Positions 11,439-19,469 of a DNA stretch of 64,000 bases are shown here, piece after piece. Position numbers and translations under genes: made by a program. Positions within the stretch are counted from its first letter, which is position 1. The number at the start of each line of letters is the position of its first letter. The notes beneath the pieces were generated by a model. The model made no database searches, was not told where the DNA came from, and saw nothing but the letters and a program-made list of their open reading frames with translations. Source of the DNA: Guyparkeria hydrothermalis (GTDB lineage: Bacteria; Pseudomonadota; Gammaproteobacteria; Halothiobacillales; Halothiobacillaceae); NCBI RefSeq assembly GCF_023555385.1, contig NZ_JAJSED010000001.1, forward strand, positions 806,001 to 870,000. The letters are read 5' to 3'.

Positions 11439-11801
11439 TCACCCGAACAACACGAAGCCCCAGACCACCGCGGCGATGACAATCGCCAAAAGAACGGCTG
11501 CAGATCCGACGTCCTTGGCCCGGCCGGATAGTTTGTGAGGATCCGGCCCGATCCGGTCAACCACGTTCTCGATGCCGGTGTTGAGCAACTCCACCATCAG
11601 CACCTGAAGCACCACGGCGATCAGCAGCGCGCGCTCCAGTGCGGTCTCGCCGACGAACAGCGCCACGGGTACGGCGACCAGCGCCACCAGCACCTCCTGA
11701 CGGAACGCCTCCTCCTTTCGCCAAGCCGTGCGCAGGCCTTTCCACGAGTAGCGCAAGGCCACCAGGGCATGTCGCCATCCGTGTCCCTGATCGGATGCCA
11801 T
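11439..11801 (-). CDS. dgkA: Diacylglycerol kinase (prokaryotic type)
   Basis: A 120-residue inner-membrane enzyme that rephosphorylates diacylglycerol to phosphatidic acid. The catalytic signature is complete: ELLNTGIENVVDRI followed by LSGRAKDVGSAAV, with three hydrophobic helices. The N-terminal amphipathic part (YSWKGLRTAWRKEEAFRQE) matches the family. It is transcribed toward mreD and lies 20 bases downstream of gcvH on the same strand. Confidence 0.96.
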   Translation of the reverse strand: MASDQGHGWRHALVALRYSWKGLRTAWRKEEAFRQEVLVALVAVPVALFVGETALERALLIAVVLQVLMVELLNTGIENVVDRIGPDPHKLSGRAKDVGSAAVLLAIVIAAVVWGFVLFG

Positions 11802-11821
11802 GATGTATTCCCCTGGTCGGT

Positions 11822-12202
11822 TCAGTCGGTGGCTTCGAGCATCCGGCCGTAGTCGTCGGGGCTCATCCAGTCCGCCGGCTCGCCCTCCATGCGGATCTTG
11901 AGAATCCAGCCTTCGTCGAGCGGGTCGTCATTGATCAGTTCGGGGCTGTCCTCGAGGGCATCGTTGATCTCGACCACCTCCCCATCCACCGGGCACAACA
12001 CGTCCGATGCGGCCTTGACCGATTCCAGCGTCGCGCAGGGCGCTCCCTCGGAAACCGCTTGCCCGACGTCCGGCAGGTCGGCGAACACCACGTCACCCAG
12101 CATTTCCTGCCCCTGTTCGGTGACGCCCACGGTCAGCACGTCGTCCTCGATGGTGTACCACTCGTGCGTTTCGCCGTAGCGCCGATCCTGCCGAATTTCC
12201 AT
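11822..12202 (-). CDS. gcvH: Glycine cleavage system H protein
   Basis: A 126-residue lipoyl carrier of the glycine cleavage complex, which moves the aminomethyl group between the P, T and L proteins. The lipoylated lysine is in TLESVKAASDVLCPVDGEV, and HEWYTIEDDVLTVGVT is the family N-terminal signature. The ATG at 12202 is favoured over the longer frame to 12256 because AAGGAG lies seven bases upstream. No gcvT, gcvP or lipoate-assembly gene is in the window. The sequence resembles canonical GcvH more than the sulfur-oxidation lipoate-binding proteins, but this is judged by eye. Confidence 0.94.
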   Translation of the reverse strand: MEIRQDRRYGETHEWYTIEDDVLTVGVTEQGQEMLGDVVFADLPDVGQAVSEGAPCATLESVKAASDVLCPVDGEVVEINDALEDSPELINDDPLDEGWILKIRMEGEPADWMSPDDYGRMLEATD

Positions 12203-12444
12203 GGGCGACTCCTTCGTCACGTTGAGCAAATGAACTGGTCCGCGATTCTGGCACAAACGGCCGCCCTTCTCGATTGCCCGCAGGCCGCGGTTGCGGCAAA
12301 TGCCCCACCAACTGCGTCATCTGCCGCGATTCAACGCGAGACTGACACCCCGAATCAACCACTTGCCGCTGGCCCGGTTCGTGCAATCCCTCGACCCGAA
12401 AAAAACGATACGCACACAACAAAACATCGAGGGATGACCATCGC

Positions 12445-14487
12445 ATGACAGCCAGCCGCGCACTCTTCCGTCCAACCCTTCTACGCGTCTCGATCGTCGC
12501 CGGCCTGATGGTCGGCACCCAGGCCGCGGCCGCGGATGGACTGGAAACCATCGTGATCACCGCCCCCGCCGCGGCCTCGCCGGCCGAGCCACTCGCCCTC
12601 ACGGCAGAGGACAGCGCACCGCGTGCCGATCTGGCCGAAGTGCTGCGTGAGATCAATGGAGTAACCTCGGGGCGGATGTCGGGCCACGGGCTGGACCCGA
12701 TCATCCGCGGCCAGCGCGAGCATCAACTCAACGTGTTTCTCGATGGGGCGGCCATCGCCAACGCCTGCCCCAACCGCATGGATCCGCCCACCAGCTTCGG
12801 CAATCTCGCCGGCTACGATGCCGTCGAGGTACGCAAGGGCGTGACCACCCTCACCCGTGGGCCCGGCGGCAGCGGCGGCAGCATCGAGCTGACCCGAAAC
12901 ACCTTCGAACGCGCCGCCGAGGCAGGCATCCAGTCACGCTTCGGGTTCGCCACCAGCAACAACGGCCTGACCGACCAGAGCAGTGCCGACGCGCTGTTCA
13001 GCAACGGCAACGCCTACGGTCGTGTCATCGGCCAGATCGCGAACGGCGAGAACTACGAGGACGGTGACGGCAACGAGGTGCCCTCCTCGTTCAAGCAGCG
13101 CAGCGGAACGATCATCGGCGGCTACCGAGTCAGCGACGAGACCGGCATCGAGGTCTCTGTCGATCGCAATCGCATGCTTGACACCCGCTACGCCGGCACC
13201 GGCATGGACTCGATCTACGACAACGCCACGATCTACCGGCTCGACGGGCGTCTCGGGGACCTCGAGGGACCGGTTGACGCCCTGCGAGTCGAGCTCTCGC
13301 GCGCCAACGTCGACCACCTGATGGACAACTACAGCCTGCGCGCACTCAACGCACCCATGCCGATGGAAGCGCCGGCAGAATCCCACACCACCACCACCAG
13401 GCTGACCGCCACATCCCGTATCGACGCGGTGGAGATCGACTATGGCCTGGACTTCGAGCGCGTCCGGCAGGACGCGCAAGCCATCAACGCCATGAACGAC
13501 ATGCTGATGTTCCGCCAATGGCCGGACGGACAGACGGATCAACTCGGCGCGTTCATCGAGAGTGACTGGCGCCTAACAGGTGATGATTCCCTGCGCGCCG
13601 GGATGCGCGTCGACCGCTTCGAGAGCGAGATCGACGCGGACCTCGAGAAGAGCATCGCCACCCACATGATGGTGCCGGCTTCGATCCGTACCAGCGCGGC
13701 GGACCCCAAGAGCGATACCGAGGTCAGCGGCCTGCTCCGCTACGACCATGCCTTCGACGCGCACCTGAACGGCCATGTCGGCGTCAGCCGGACGGCGGTC
13801 GCGCCCAACCTGACGCAGAAGTACATCACCCTGCTGATGAACGGCATGCTGGCGAAAGTGGGCAACCCCGATCTCGAGCCCGAAATCCACCACCAGCTCG
13901 AAGCGGGCTTGTCGTGGCAGCGCGAACGGCTGGCAACCAGTGCGACCGTCTACGTCGATCAGGTCGACGACTACATCCTGCAGGACCGACAGATCGCCGG
14001 CCTGATGCCGATGACCACCAGTTACCGCAACGTCGATGCCCGTCTGTTCGGTGGTGAGTTCGACCTGCGTTACGGCCTGACCGACTGGCTGGCCGCTGAG
14101 GGTCAGATCAGCTACGTGCGTGGCCGCAACACAAGCGATTCGCGCGACCTGCCGCAGATCCCGCCCCTGTCGGGCACCCTCGGCCTGAGCGCCGAGCGGG
14201 GCGCGATCGACGGAGCGGTCGTGCTGCGCTGGGCGGACGGTGCCGAGGCCATCGATGAGCAAAGCGGACTCGATACCACCGAAACCGGAGGATACGCCGT
14301 CCTCGATCTCACCGCCGGCTACGACATCACCGGAAACTGGCGTGTGGAAGCCGGCGTCGACAATGTCTTCGACCGCACCTACGCCCAGCACGTGAATCGT
14401 GCATACAGCAGCGTGTTCGGCGACCCGACCGCCCGAATCAACGAACCGGGACGTACCGTCTGGGCCCGACTCACCGCCACGTTCTGA
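12445..14487 (+). CDS. TonB-dependent copper receptor (OprC/NosA type)
   Basis: A 680-residue outer-membrane receptor with an N-terminal signal peptide (hydrophobic stretch to about residue 30, cleavage near QAAAADG). The plug domain contains ACPNRMDPPTSFGNLAGY, the characteristic segment of the copper-receptor subfamily, and a 22-strand barrel follows, ending in aromatic F. Methionine-rich loops fit copper ligation: RALNAPMPMEAPAE, AINAMNDMLMFRQW, ATHMMVPAS and LLMNGMLAK. OprC binds copper in Pseudomonas and NosA serves nitrous oxide reductase maturation. Start ATG has GAGGGA about ten bases upstream. It stands alone on the plus strand and ends at a strong terminator. Copper specificity comes from the subfamily; uptake itself is inferred. 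Confidence 0.9.
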   Translation: MTASRALFRPTLLRVSIVAGLMVGTQAAAADGLETIVITAPAAASPAEPLALTAEDSAPRADLAEVLREINGVTSGRMSGHGLDPIIRGQREHQLNVFLDGAAIANACPNRMDPPTSFGNLAGYDAVEVRKGVTTLTRGPGGSGGSIELTRNTFERAAEAGIQSRFGFATSNNGLTDQSSADALFSNGNAYGRVIGQIANGENYEDGDGNEVPSSFKQRSGTIIGGYRVSDETGIEVSVDRNRMLDTRYAGTGMDSIYDNATIYRLDGRLGDLEGPVDALRVELSRANVDHLMDNYSLRALNAPMPMEAPAESHTTTTRLTATSRIDAVEIDYGLDFERVRQDAQAINAMNDMLMFRQWPDGQTDQLGAFIESDWRLTGDDSLRAGMRVDRFESEIDADLEKSIATHMMVPASIRTSAADPKSDTEVSGLLRYDHAFDAHLNGHVGVSRTAVAPNLTQKYITLLMNGMLAKVGNPDLEPEIHHQLEAGLSWQRERLATSATVYVDQVDDYILQDRQIAGLMPMTTSYRNVDARLFGGEFDLRYGLTDWLAAEGQISYVRGRNTSDSRDLPQIPPLSGTLGLSAERGAIDGAVVLRWADGAEAIDEQSGLDTTETGGYAVLDLTAGYDITGNWRVEAGVDNVFDRTYAQHVNRAYSSVFGDPTARINEPGRTVWARLTATF

Positions 14488-14529
14488 CCCGCTCTCCTCT
14501 CCAGACTGCCACGCCGCGGCGTGGCCTTG

Positions 14530-14556
14530 CGGCAGCCTATGGCTGCCGTTTTTTTT
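14530..14556 (+). terminator. Rho-independent terminator of the copper receptor gene
   Basis: An 8-bp perfect stem (CGGCAGCC / GGCTGCCG) with a TAT loop is followed by eight T residues, about 43 bases after the stop codon. Confidence 0.93.
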
Positions 14557-14597
14557 GCCACACCGTTCACGCCCAACGATCGGCGGGCCCACAACGC

Positions 14598-14630
14598 AAA
14601 AACCCCGTGCCGGGAGAATCCGGCACGGGG
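14598..14630 (-). terminator. Rho-independent terminator of the sigma-54 activator gene
   Basis: On the minus strand an 11-bp perfect GC-rich stem (CCCCGTGCCGG at both ends of the hairpin) with a six-base loop is followed by a run of T, 35 bases after the stop of the activator gene. Confidence 0.92.
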
Positions 14631-14664
14631 AATTAGGAATCTCTGGCAGGACCAGGCGCTCGCG

Positions 14665-15636
14665 CTATTCGATGGCGAACTTCTTCAGCCGATAGAGGAA
14701 GGTATCGCGGCTGAGGTTGAGCAACCGGGCGGCGCGCGACTTGTTGCCGTCGGTGAGCGCCAACGCCTGTCGCAGCAGATCACTCTCGACCGCCTCGAGG
14801 TCGACCCCGCCCTCCGGCAACACGAACCCCGGCGCGATCGGCCCGCCCCTTTCGCTCTGCGTCGCCGATCGCATCGCCGGCGGCAGAGCCTCGACGTCGA
14901 CAACGCTGGCGGCATGGAAGATCACCAGACGTTCCACGAGTTGCTTGAGCTCGCGGACATTGCCCGGCCAACGATAGCGACGCAGCACACCGGTCGCCCG
15001 CGCCGTCAGGCGAGGAACGGCCACCCCGTTTCGTTCGGCGTTCTCCGCCAGAAAACGGTTGAGCAGCCACTCGATATCACCCTGGCGATCACGCAGCGGC
15101 AACAGCTCGATCGGCACGCCTGCCAGGCGGAAATACAAGTCGGCTCGGAAGTCGCCGGCCTCGACCATCGCTTCCAGATCCCGGTGGGTGGCGGCGACCA
15201 CCCGCAGGTCGACGCGGCGGGTACCGGTCTCGCCCACCGCCCGTGTTTCGCCGTTCTCCAGCAGCCGCAGCAGTTTTGCCTGCAGCGACAGCGGCAACTC
15301 GCCCAACTCGTCGAGGAACAGCGTGCCACCGTCAGCCTGATCGACAAGCCCACCCTGATCGGCGAGCGCGCCGGTAAAGGCACCGCGACGGTGACCGAAC
15401 AGAGTCGACTCGGCGAGATCGTCCGGGATGGTGGCGCAGTTCACGGTCACCAGCGGACGATCACGACGCGGAGAGCCGGCATGGATCGCACGGGCGGCAA
15501 GTTCCTTGCCGGTGCCGGTCTCGCCGGTAATCAGGACCGTCGCCTCGGTCGCCGCAACCAGCCCGAGGCTTCGTAGCGTGGACTCGAAACGTGGCGACTG
15601 GCTCTGCAATGCCTCAAGATAGGGGTTCGCGTTCAT
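14665..15636 (-). CDS. Sigma-54-dependent activator without sensory domain (PspF-like layout)
   Basis: A 323-residue AAA+ enhancer-binding protein that would remodel RNA polymerase with sigma-54. The central domain starts almost at once: Walker [16 protein letters not shown] (about residues 38-52), the sigma-54 contact loop GAFTGA (about 86-91), Walker [13 protein letters not shown], and the arginine-finger region [10 protein letters not shown] Fis-type helix-turn-helix ends the protein ([20 protein letters not shown]). There is no receiver, GAF or PAS domain, which is the layout of PspF. No psp genes adjoin it, so I do not name it pspF. Control must come from a partner protein or from expression. 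Confidence 0.9.
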   Translation of the reverse strand: MNANPYLEALQSQSPRFESTLRSLGLVAATEATVLITGETGTGKELAARAIHAGSPRRDRPLVTVNCATIPDDLAESTLFGHRRGAFTGALADQGGLVDQADGGTLFLDELGELPLSLQAKLLRLLENGETRAVGETGTRRVDLRVVAATHRDLEAMVEAGDFRADLYFRLAGVPIELLPLRDRQGDIEWLLNRFLAENAERNGVAVPRLTARATGVLRRYRWPGNVRELKQLVERLVIFHAASVVDVEALPPAMRSATQSERGGPIAPGFVLPEGGVDLEAVESDLLRQALALTDGNKSRAARLLNLSRDTFLYRLKKFAIE

Positions 15637-15745
15637 GGCGGTGTGTCCATAACGTGACGAGAATGGTGGCTAGTCTACCGCTGCCAGCCGCCATGATAAA
15701 GCCAGCTTTTGCCGCCCAAACCCGAGTCAATTACCCGGAGATTTC

Positions 15746-17011
15746 ATGCCCGACGCGGTAACCGAGAACTTGCAGCGCTACATCGTCGGTGGGGCCGTAC
15801 GCGACCAGTTGCTAGGTCGTTCGGTGGTCGATCACGACTGGGTCGTGGTCGGTGCCACACCCGACGAGATGCTGGAACGCGGTTTTCGTCAGGTGGGGGC
15901 CGACTTCCCCGTCTTCCTGCACCCGGAAACCGGCGAGGAACACGCGCTGGCCCGCACCGAGCGCAAGAAGGGCCGTGGCTATCACGGCTTCACCGTGCAC
16001 GCCGCGCCCGACGTGACACTCGAGGAGGACCTGGCCCGTCGCGATCTGACCATCAACGCGATGGCCATGGATGCCGACGGCCACCTCGTCGATCCCTTTG
16101 ACGGACGCAAGGACCTCGAGGCACGCCGGTTGCGCCATGTGGGGCCGGCCTTCGTCGAGGACCCGTTGCGGGTGCTGCGCGTGGCGCGCTTTGCCGCCCA
16201 GCTGGCCGAACATGACTTCGACGTGGCGGACGAGACGCGTGCGCTGATGCGCGAGATGAGCGAGAGCGGCGAGCTGGCCGATCTCACGCCGGAGCGCGTC
16301 TGGGCCGAGACGGTCAAGGCGCTCGGCACCTCGCGTCCCTCCCGCTACTTCGGCCTTCTCCATGACGTCGGCGCGCTGGGGGACACGTTCCCCGAGCTTG
16401 AGGCCCTGTTCGGCGTGCCTCAGCCGAAGGAATACCACCCCGAAGTCGACACCGGCATTCACACCCTGCTGGTCCTCGATGCCGCCGCAGGCCTGAGCGA
16501 AGATATCGGGGTGCGCTTTGCCGCCATTTGCCATGATCTGGGCAAGGCGCTCACGCCGCATGAGGAATGGCCGCGCCATATCGGCCACGAGCGCCGCGGC
16601 ATCGAACCGACCCGCGCCCTGTGCGAGCGCTTGCGCACCTCGAAGGCGGTCCGCGAACTAGCGCTGACCGTCACCGCCCAGCACGGCCGAATCCACCATG
16701 CCCTCGAGATGCGTGACGCCACGCTGGTCGACCTGCTCGACGACCTGGACGCCCTGCGCCGACCGGAGCGCTTCGAGGCGATCCTGACCATCTGCCATGC
16801 CGACTCGCGCGGCAAGCCGGGAAAGGAGACCGTCGACTACCCGGAAGGCGACTGGCTACGCCGGGTCCGCGCGACTGTCGCCGCCATATCGCCGCAACCG
16901 CTGCTCGACCAGGGCATTCGCGGCAAGGCCCTGGGCGAGGCGCTGCGGCGTGAACGCATCCGGGCGGTCGGCGAGCTACGCCAGACCGAACGAGAGGGCG
17001 GTCCTGGTTGA
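15746..17011 (+). CDS. cca: CCA tRNA nucleotidyltransferase (multifunctional, with HD domain)
   Basis: A 421-residue class II enzyme that adds or repairs the 3'-CCA end of tRNA. The nucleotidyltransferase head shows YIVGGAVRDQLLG and DHDWVVVGATP, and RRDLTINAMAMD is the nucleotide-selecting motif. DPLRVLRVARFAAQL follows. The C-terminal HD domain (FAAICHDLGKALTP) indicates the gammaproteobacterial form with phosphatase and phosphodiesterase activities. GGAG precedes the ATG. It is convergent with metE, 53 bases away, with no obvious terminator between them. Confidence 0.97.
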   Translation: MPDAVTENLQRYIVGGAVRDQLLGRSVVDHDWVVVGATPDEMLERGFRQVGADFPVFLHPETGEEHALARTERKKGRGYHGFTVHAAPDVTLEEDLARRDLTINAMAMDADGHLVDPFDGRKDLEARRLRHVGPAFVEDPLRVLRVARFAAQLAEHDFDVADETRALMREMSESGELADLTPERVWAETVKALGTSRPSRYFGLLHDVGALGDTFPELEALFGVPQPKEYHPEVDTGIHTLLVLDAAAGLSEDIGVRFAAICHDLGKALTPHEEWPRHIGHERRGIEPTRALCERLRTSKAVRELALTVTAQHGRIHHALEMRDATLVDLLDDLDALRRPERFEAILTICHADSRGKPGKETVDYPEGDWLRRVRATVAAISPQPLLDQGIRGKALGEALRRERIRAVGELRQTEREGGPG

Positions 17012-17064
17012 GCCCCACCCACCGACGGACGACGAGCGCATAGCGCGCGTTGTCGCCCGGTCCC

Positions 17065-19365
17065 TCACCGGTTCCGCAGATGCCGCGCCGCCTCGACGAG
17101 GCGCTCCAATCCGAGGCGCGTTTCGGGCCAGCCCCGGGTCTTGAGGCCACAGTCGGGATTCACCCACAACCGGTCGACCGGCACCTTCGCCAAGGCGAGT
17201 TCCAGGCGCTCGACAATTTCTTCGACGGACGGCACCAGTGGCGAATGGATATCCCAAACGCCGGGACCGATCTCGTTCGGATAGTCGAAATCGGCAAAGG
17301 CATCCAACAACTTCATGTTCGACCGCGTCGTTTCGATCGTGATTACATCCGCGTCGAGCGCAGCGATCGACTCGATAATGTCGTTGAACTCGCTATAGCA
17401 CATATGGGTATGTATCTGCGTCGTATCTGGTGCCACTGCCGTGGCCAAACGGAACGAACGCACTGCCCAATCCAGATACTCGCCCCATTGGCTTCGACGC
17501 AAAGGCAGCCCCTCGCGGAATGCCGGCTCGTCCATCTGGATCGCCGCAATGCCGGCCTGAGCCAAGTCGGTCACCTCTTCGCGCAGTGAGGCTGCAAGTT
17601 GGTAAGCTACCTGCTCGCGCGAGAGGTCATCACGCACAAACGACCACGACAAAAGCGTGACCGGCCCGGTCAGCATTCCCTTCACGGGGCGATCCGTGAG
17701 TGACTGCGCATACGTGCTCCAACGCACCGTCATTGGCTGAGGCCGACCGACATCGCCCCAGATAATGGGCGGCTTCACGCAACGGGATCCGTAAGATTGC
17801 ACCCAACCGCCACGAGTGAAGGCAAAGCCCTCAAGCTGTTCGCCGAAATACTCGACCATGTCGTTACGCTCGGGCTCACCGTGCACCAGCAGATCGAGTC
17901 CCAACATCTCCTGGGCACGAATCACGGTCGCGACCTCGTCATGCATGCGATGCTCGTACTCAGTGTTGTCGATTTCTCCTCGGCGCCAGGCACGACGTGT
18001 TGCCCGGATGTCGTTCGTCTGTGGAAACGAACCGATCGTCGTGGTTGGTAGCAGTGGCAGGTCCAACGCCTCGCGCTGAGCACGCGCGCGTTCTCCGTAG
18101 GCATTCGAGCGAGCCGGTTCCATTTCCGTCAGTTCCGCTACCTGGGCCCGCTTGTCAGAACAAAGCCGCCCCTCCAACCTTTCCAGGCACCATCGAGCCG
18201 AGCGGGCCAACTCGATCTCCTCAGCGATTGCTTCACGACCCTCGGCCAATCCACGGGATAACAAGCTGAGTTCATTGAGCTTCTGCCGCGCGAAGCTGAG
18301 GTTCTCCGCGAGAACCGCCGGCAAATGCTGCTCCTCGGCGGCATCCAGAGGGACATGCAGCAGAGAACAACTCGGCGCCAACCACATGCGCTCGCCCAAA
18401 CGCCGATAGAGTGGCTCGACACGCTCTAACAACGAATCGAGATCGGCTCGCCAGATCGAACGTCCATCGAGCACACCGGCCGAAATCACCTTGAAATCAG
18501 GCAGGCGATCGATAAGGGCCTCTACGTCGGTACTGCTCGACGTGCTGAAATCGACATGCAGCCCGTCCACGGGCAGTCGTGAAAGCAACCCGAGCCGCCC
18601 TTCGATCGGAGCAAAATAGCTCGCCAAAAGCAGCCTGACACCGGGCGTTCTGAGGCGGTGGTAAATCGGCTCGAACGCCGCAAGCCATTCCGAGGGAAGA
18701 TCCAGGCCAACAACGGGCTCATCGATCTGAACCCATTCGACACCCGCATCCACGAGTCGGGATAAAAGAGACGAATAGGCGTCTGCAAGCGCGGGGGCGC
18801 GATCCAGTCTTTCGTCGGCTGTCGCGCCGCGTGCGAGCCACAGAAATGTCATCGGCCCGACCAGAACAGGCTTGGCCAGCGCATCCTGATCCAAAGCCTC
18901 GCGCACCAACCCCAGGTAGCGTTCGGCATCCAGCCGAAAGGGCCGCCCGGCATCCAATTCCGGTACCAGGAAGTGATAGTTGGTGTCGAACCACTTGGTC
19001 ATCGCCAGCGGCGCGACGGTGCCCTTATCGGTGTCGCGCCCCCGGGCGAGCGCAAACAGGGAGTCGGGACTCGCAGGCAAGTTGCCGAAGCGCGCCGGGG
19101 CCTGACCGAAAAGCAATGCCAGATCCGCTAGGCCATCGTAGAAACTGAAATCCGCCGCGGCCGGACGGGAAATACCCGCCTCGGCCTGCCAACGCCGAAC
19201 CGTATCCCTTACGGACCAGGCTTCCGCCTCTAACCGCTGTCGGTCGTCCGAGGTCCCGCTGCTGCGCCAGTAGGCCTCAAGTGCCCACTTGAGAGCGCGT
19301 CCGGTCCCGATGCGAGGAAGGCCGAGCGTATGAGTGATCGGCGGCTGAGAAAACGTCGCGCACAT
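17065..19365 (-). CDS. metE: Cobalamin-independent methionine synthase
   Basis: A 766-residue enzyme that transfers a methyl group from methyltetrahydrofolate triglutamate to homocysteine. The zinc ligands are visible: His and Cys in IHTHMCYSEFNDI, and Cys in WVNPDCGLKTRGW near the C-terminus. The substrate motif TTTIGSFPQTNDIR marks the start of the catalytic half. An ideally spaced AGGAG precedes the ATG. The codon choice is visibly more A/T-rich than in neighbouring genes, with many GCA, CAA, ATA-type third positions on the coding strand. The gene may have been acquired. An imperfectly known operator-like palindrome lies upstream at 19446-19462. Confidence 0.97.
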   Translation of the reverse strand: MCATFSQPPITHTLGLPRIGTGRALKWALEAYWRSSGTSDDRQRLEAEAWSVRDTVRRWQAEAGISRPAAADFSFYDGLADLALLFGQAPARFGNLPASPDSLFALARGRDTDKGTVAPLAMTKWFDTNYHFLVPELDAGRPFRLDAERYLGLVREALDQDALAKPVLVGPMTFLWLARGATADERLDRAPALADAYSSLLSRLVDAGVEWVQIDEPVVGLDLPSEWLAAFEPIYHRLRTPGVRLLLASYFAPIEGRLGLLSRLPVDGLHVDFSTSSSTDVEALIDRLPDFKVISAGVLDGRSIWRADLDSLLERVEPLYRRLGERMWLAPSCSLLHVPLDAAEEQHLPAVLAENLSFARQKLNELSLLSRGLAEGREAIAEEIELARSARWCLERLEGRLCSDKRAQVAELTEMEPARSNAYGERARAQREALDLPLLPTTTIGSFPQTNDIRATRRAWRRGEIDNTEYEHRMHDEVATVIRAQEMLGLDLLVHGEPERNDMVEYFGEQLEGFAFTRGGWVQSYGSRCVKPPIIWGDVGRPQPMTVRWSTYAQSLTDRPVKGMLTGPVTLLSWSFVRDDLSREQVAYQLAASLREEVTDLAQAGIAAIQMDEPAFREGLPLRRSQWGEYLDWAVRSFRLATAVAPDTTQIHTHMCYSEFNDIIESIAALDADVITIETTRSNMKLLDAFADFDYPNEIGPGVWDIHSPLVPSVEEIVERLELALAKVPVDRLWVNPDCGLKTRGWPETRLGLERLVEAARHLRNR

Positions 19366-19445
19366 GTCTGACTCCTGTCCGGTGAGTGGATGAAACCCAC
19401 CCTATCCGACTGGAGAATGCATTTCGCTGCGCGTTATTCCTCTTT

Positions 19446-19462
19446 TGAATTAATCACATTCA
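19446..19462. promoter_or_regulatory. Palindrome TGAAT-N7-ATTCA upstream of metE
   Basis: A perfect 5-bp inverted repeat with a 7-base spacer lies in A/T-rich DNA 81 bases before the metE start. It resembles the TGAA...TTCA half-sites bound by MetR, but MetR sites normally have a shorter spacer. I call it a candidate operator only. Confidence 0.35.
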
Positions 19463-19469
19463 TACTATT

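Noticed and set aside
11822-12202. Lipoate-binding protein of the sHdr sulfur-oxidation system
   Set aside because: No hdr or lipoate-assembly genes are near and the sequence around the lysine is canonical GcvH.
12257-12444. Possible copper-regulator operator before the copper receptor
   Set aside because: I looked for a clear CueR- or CopR-type palindrome and did not find one.
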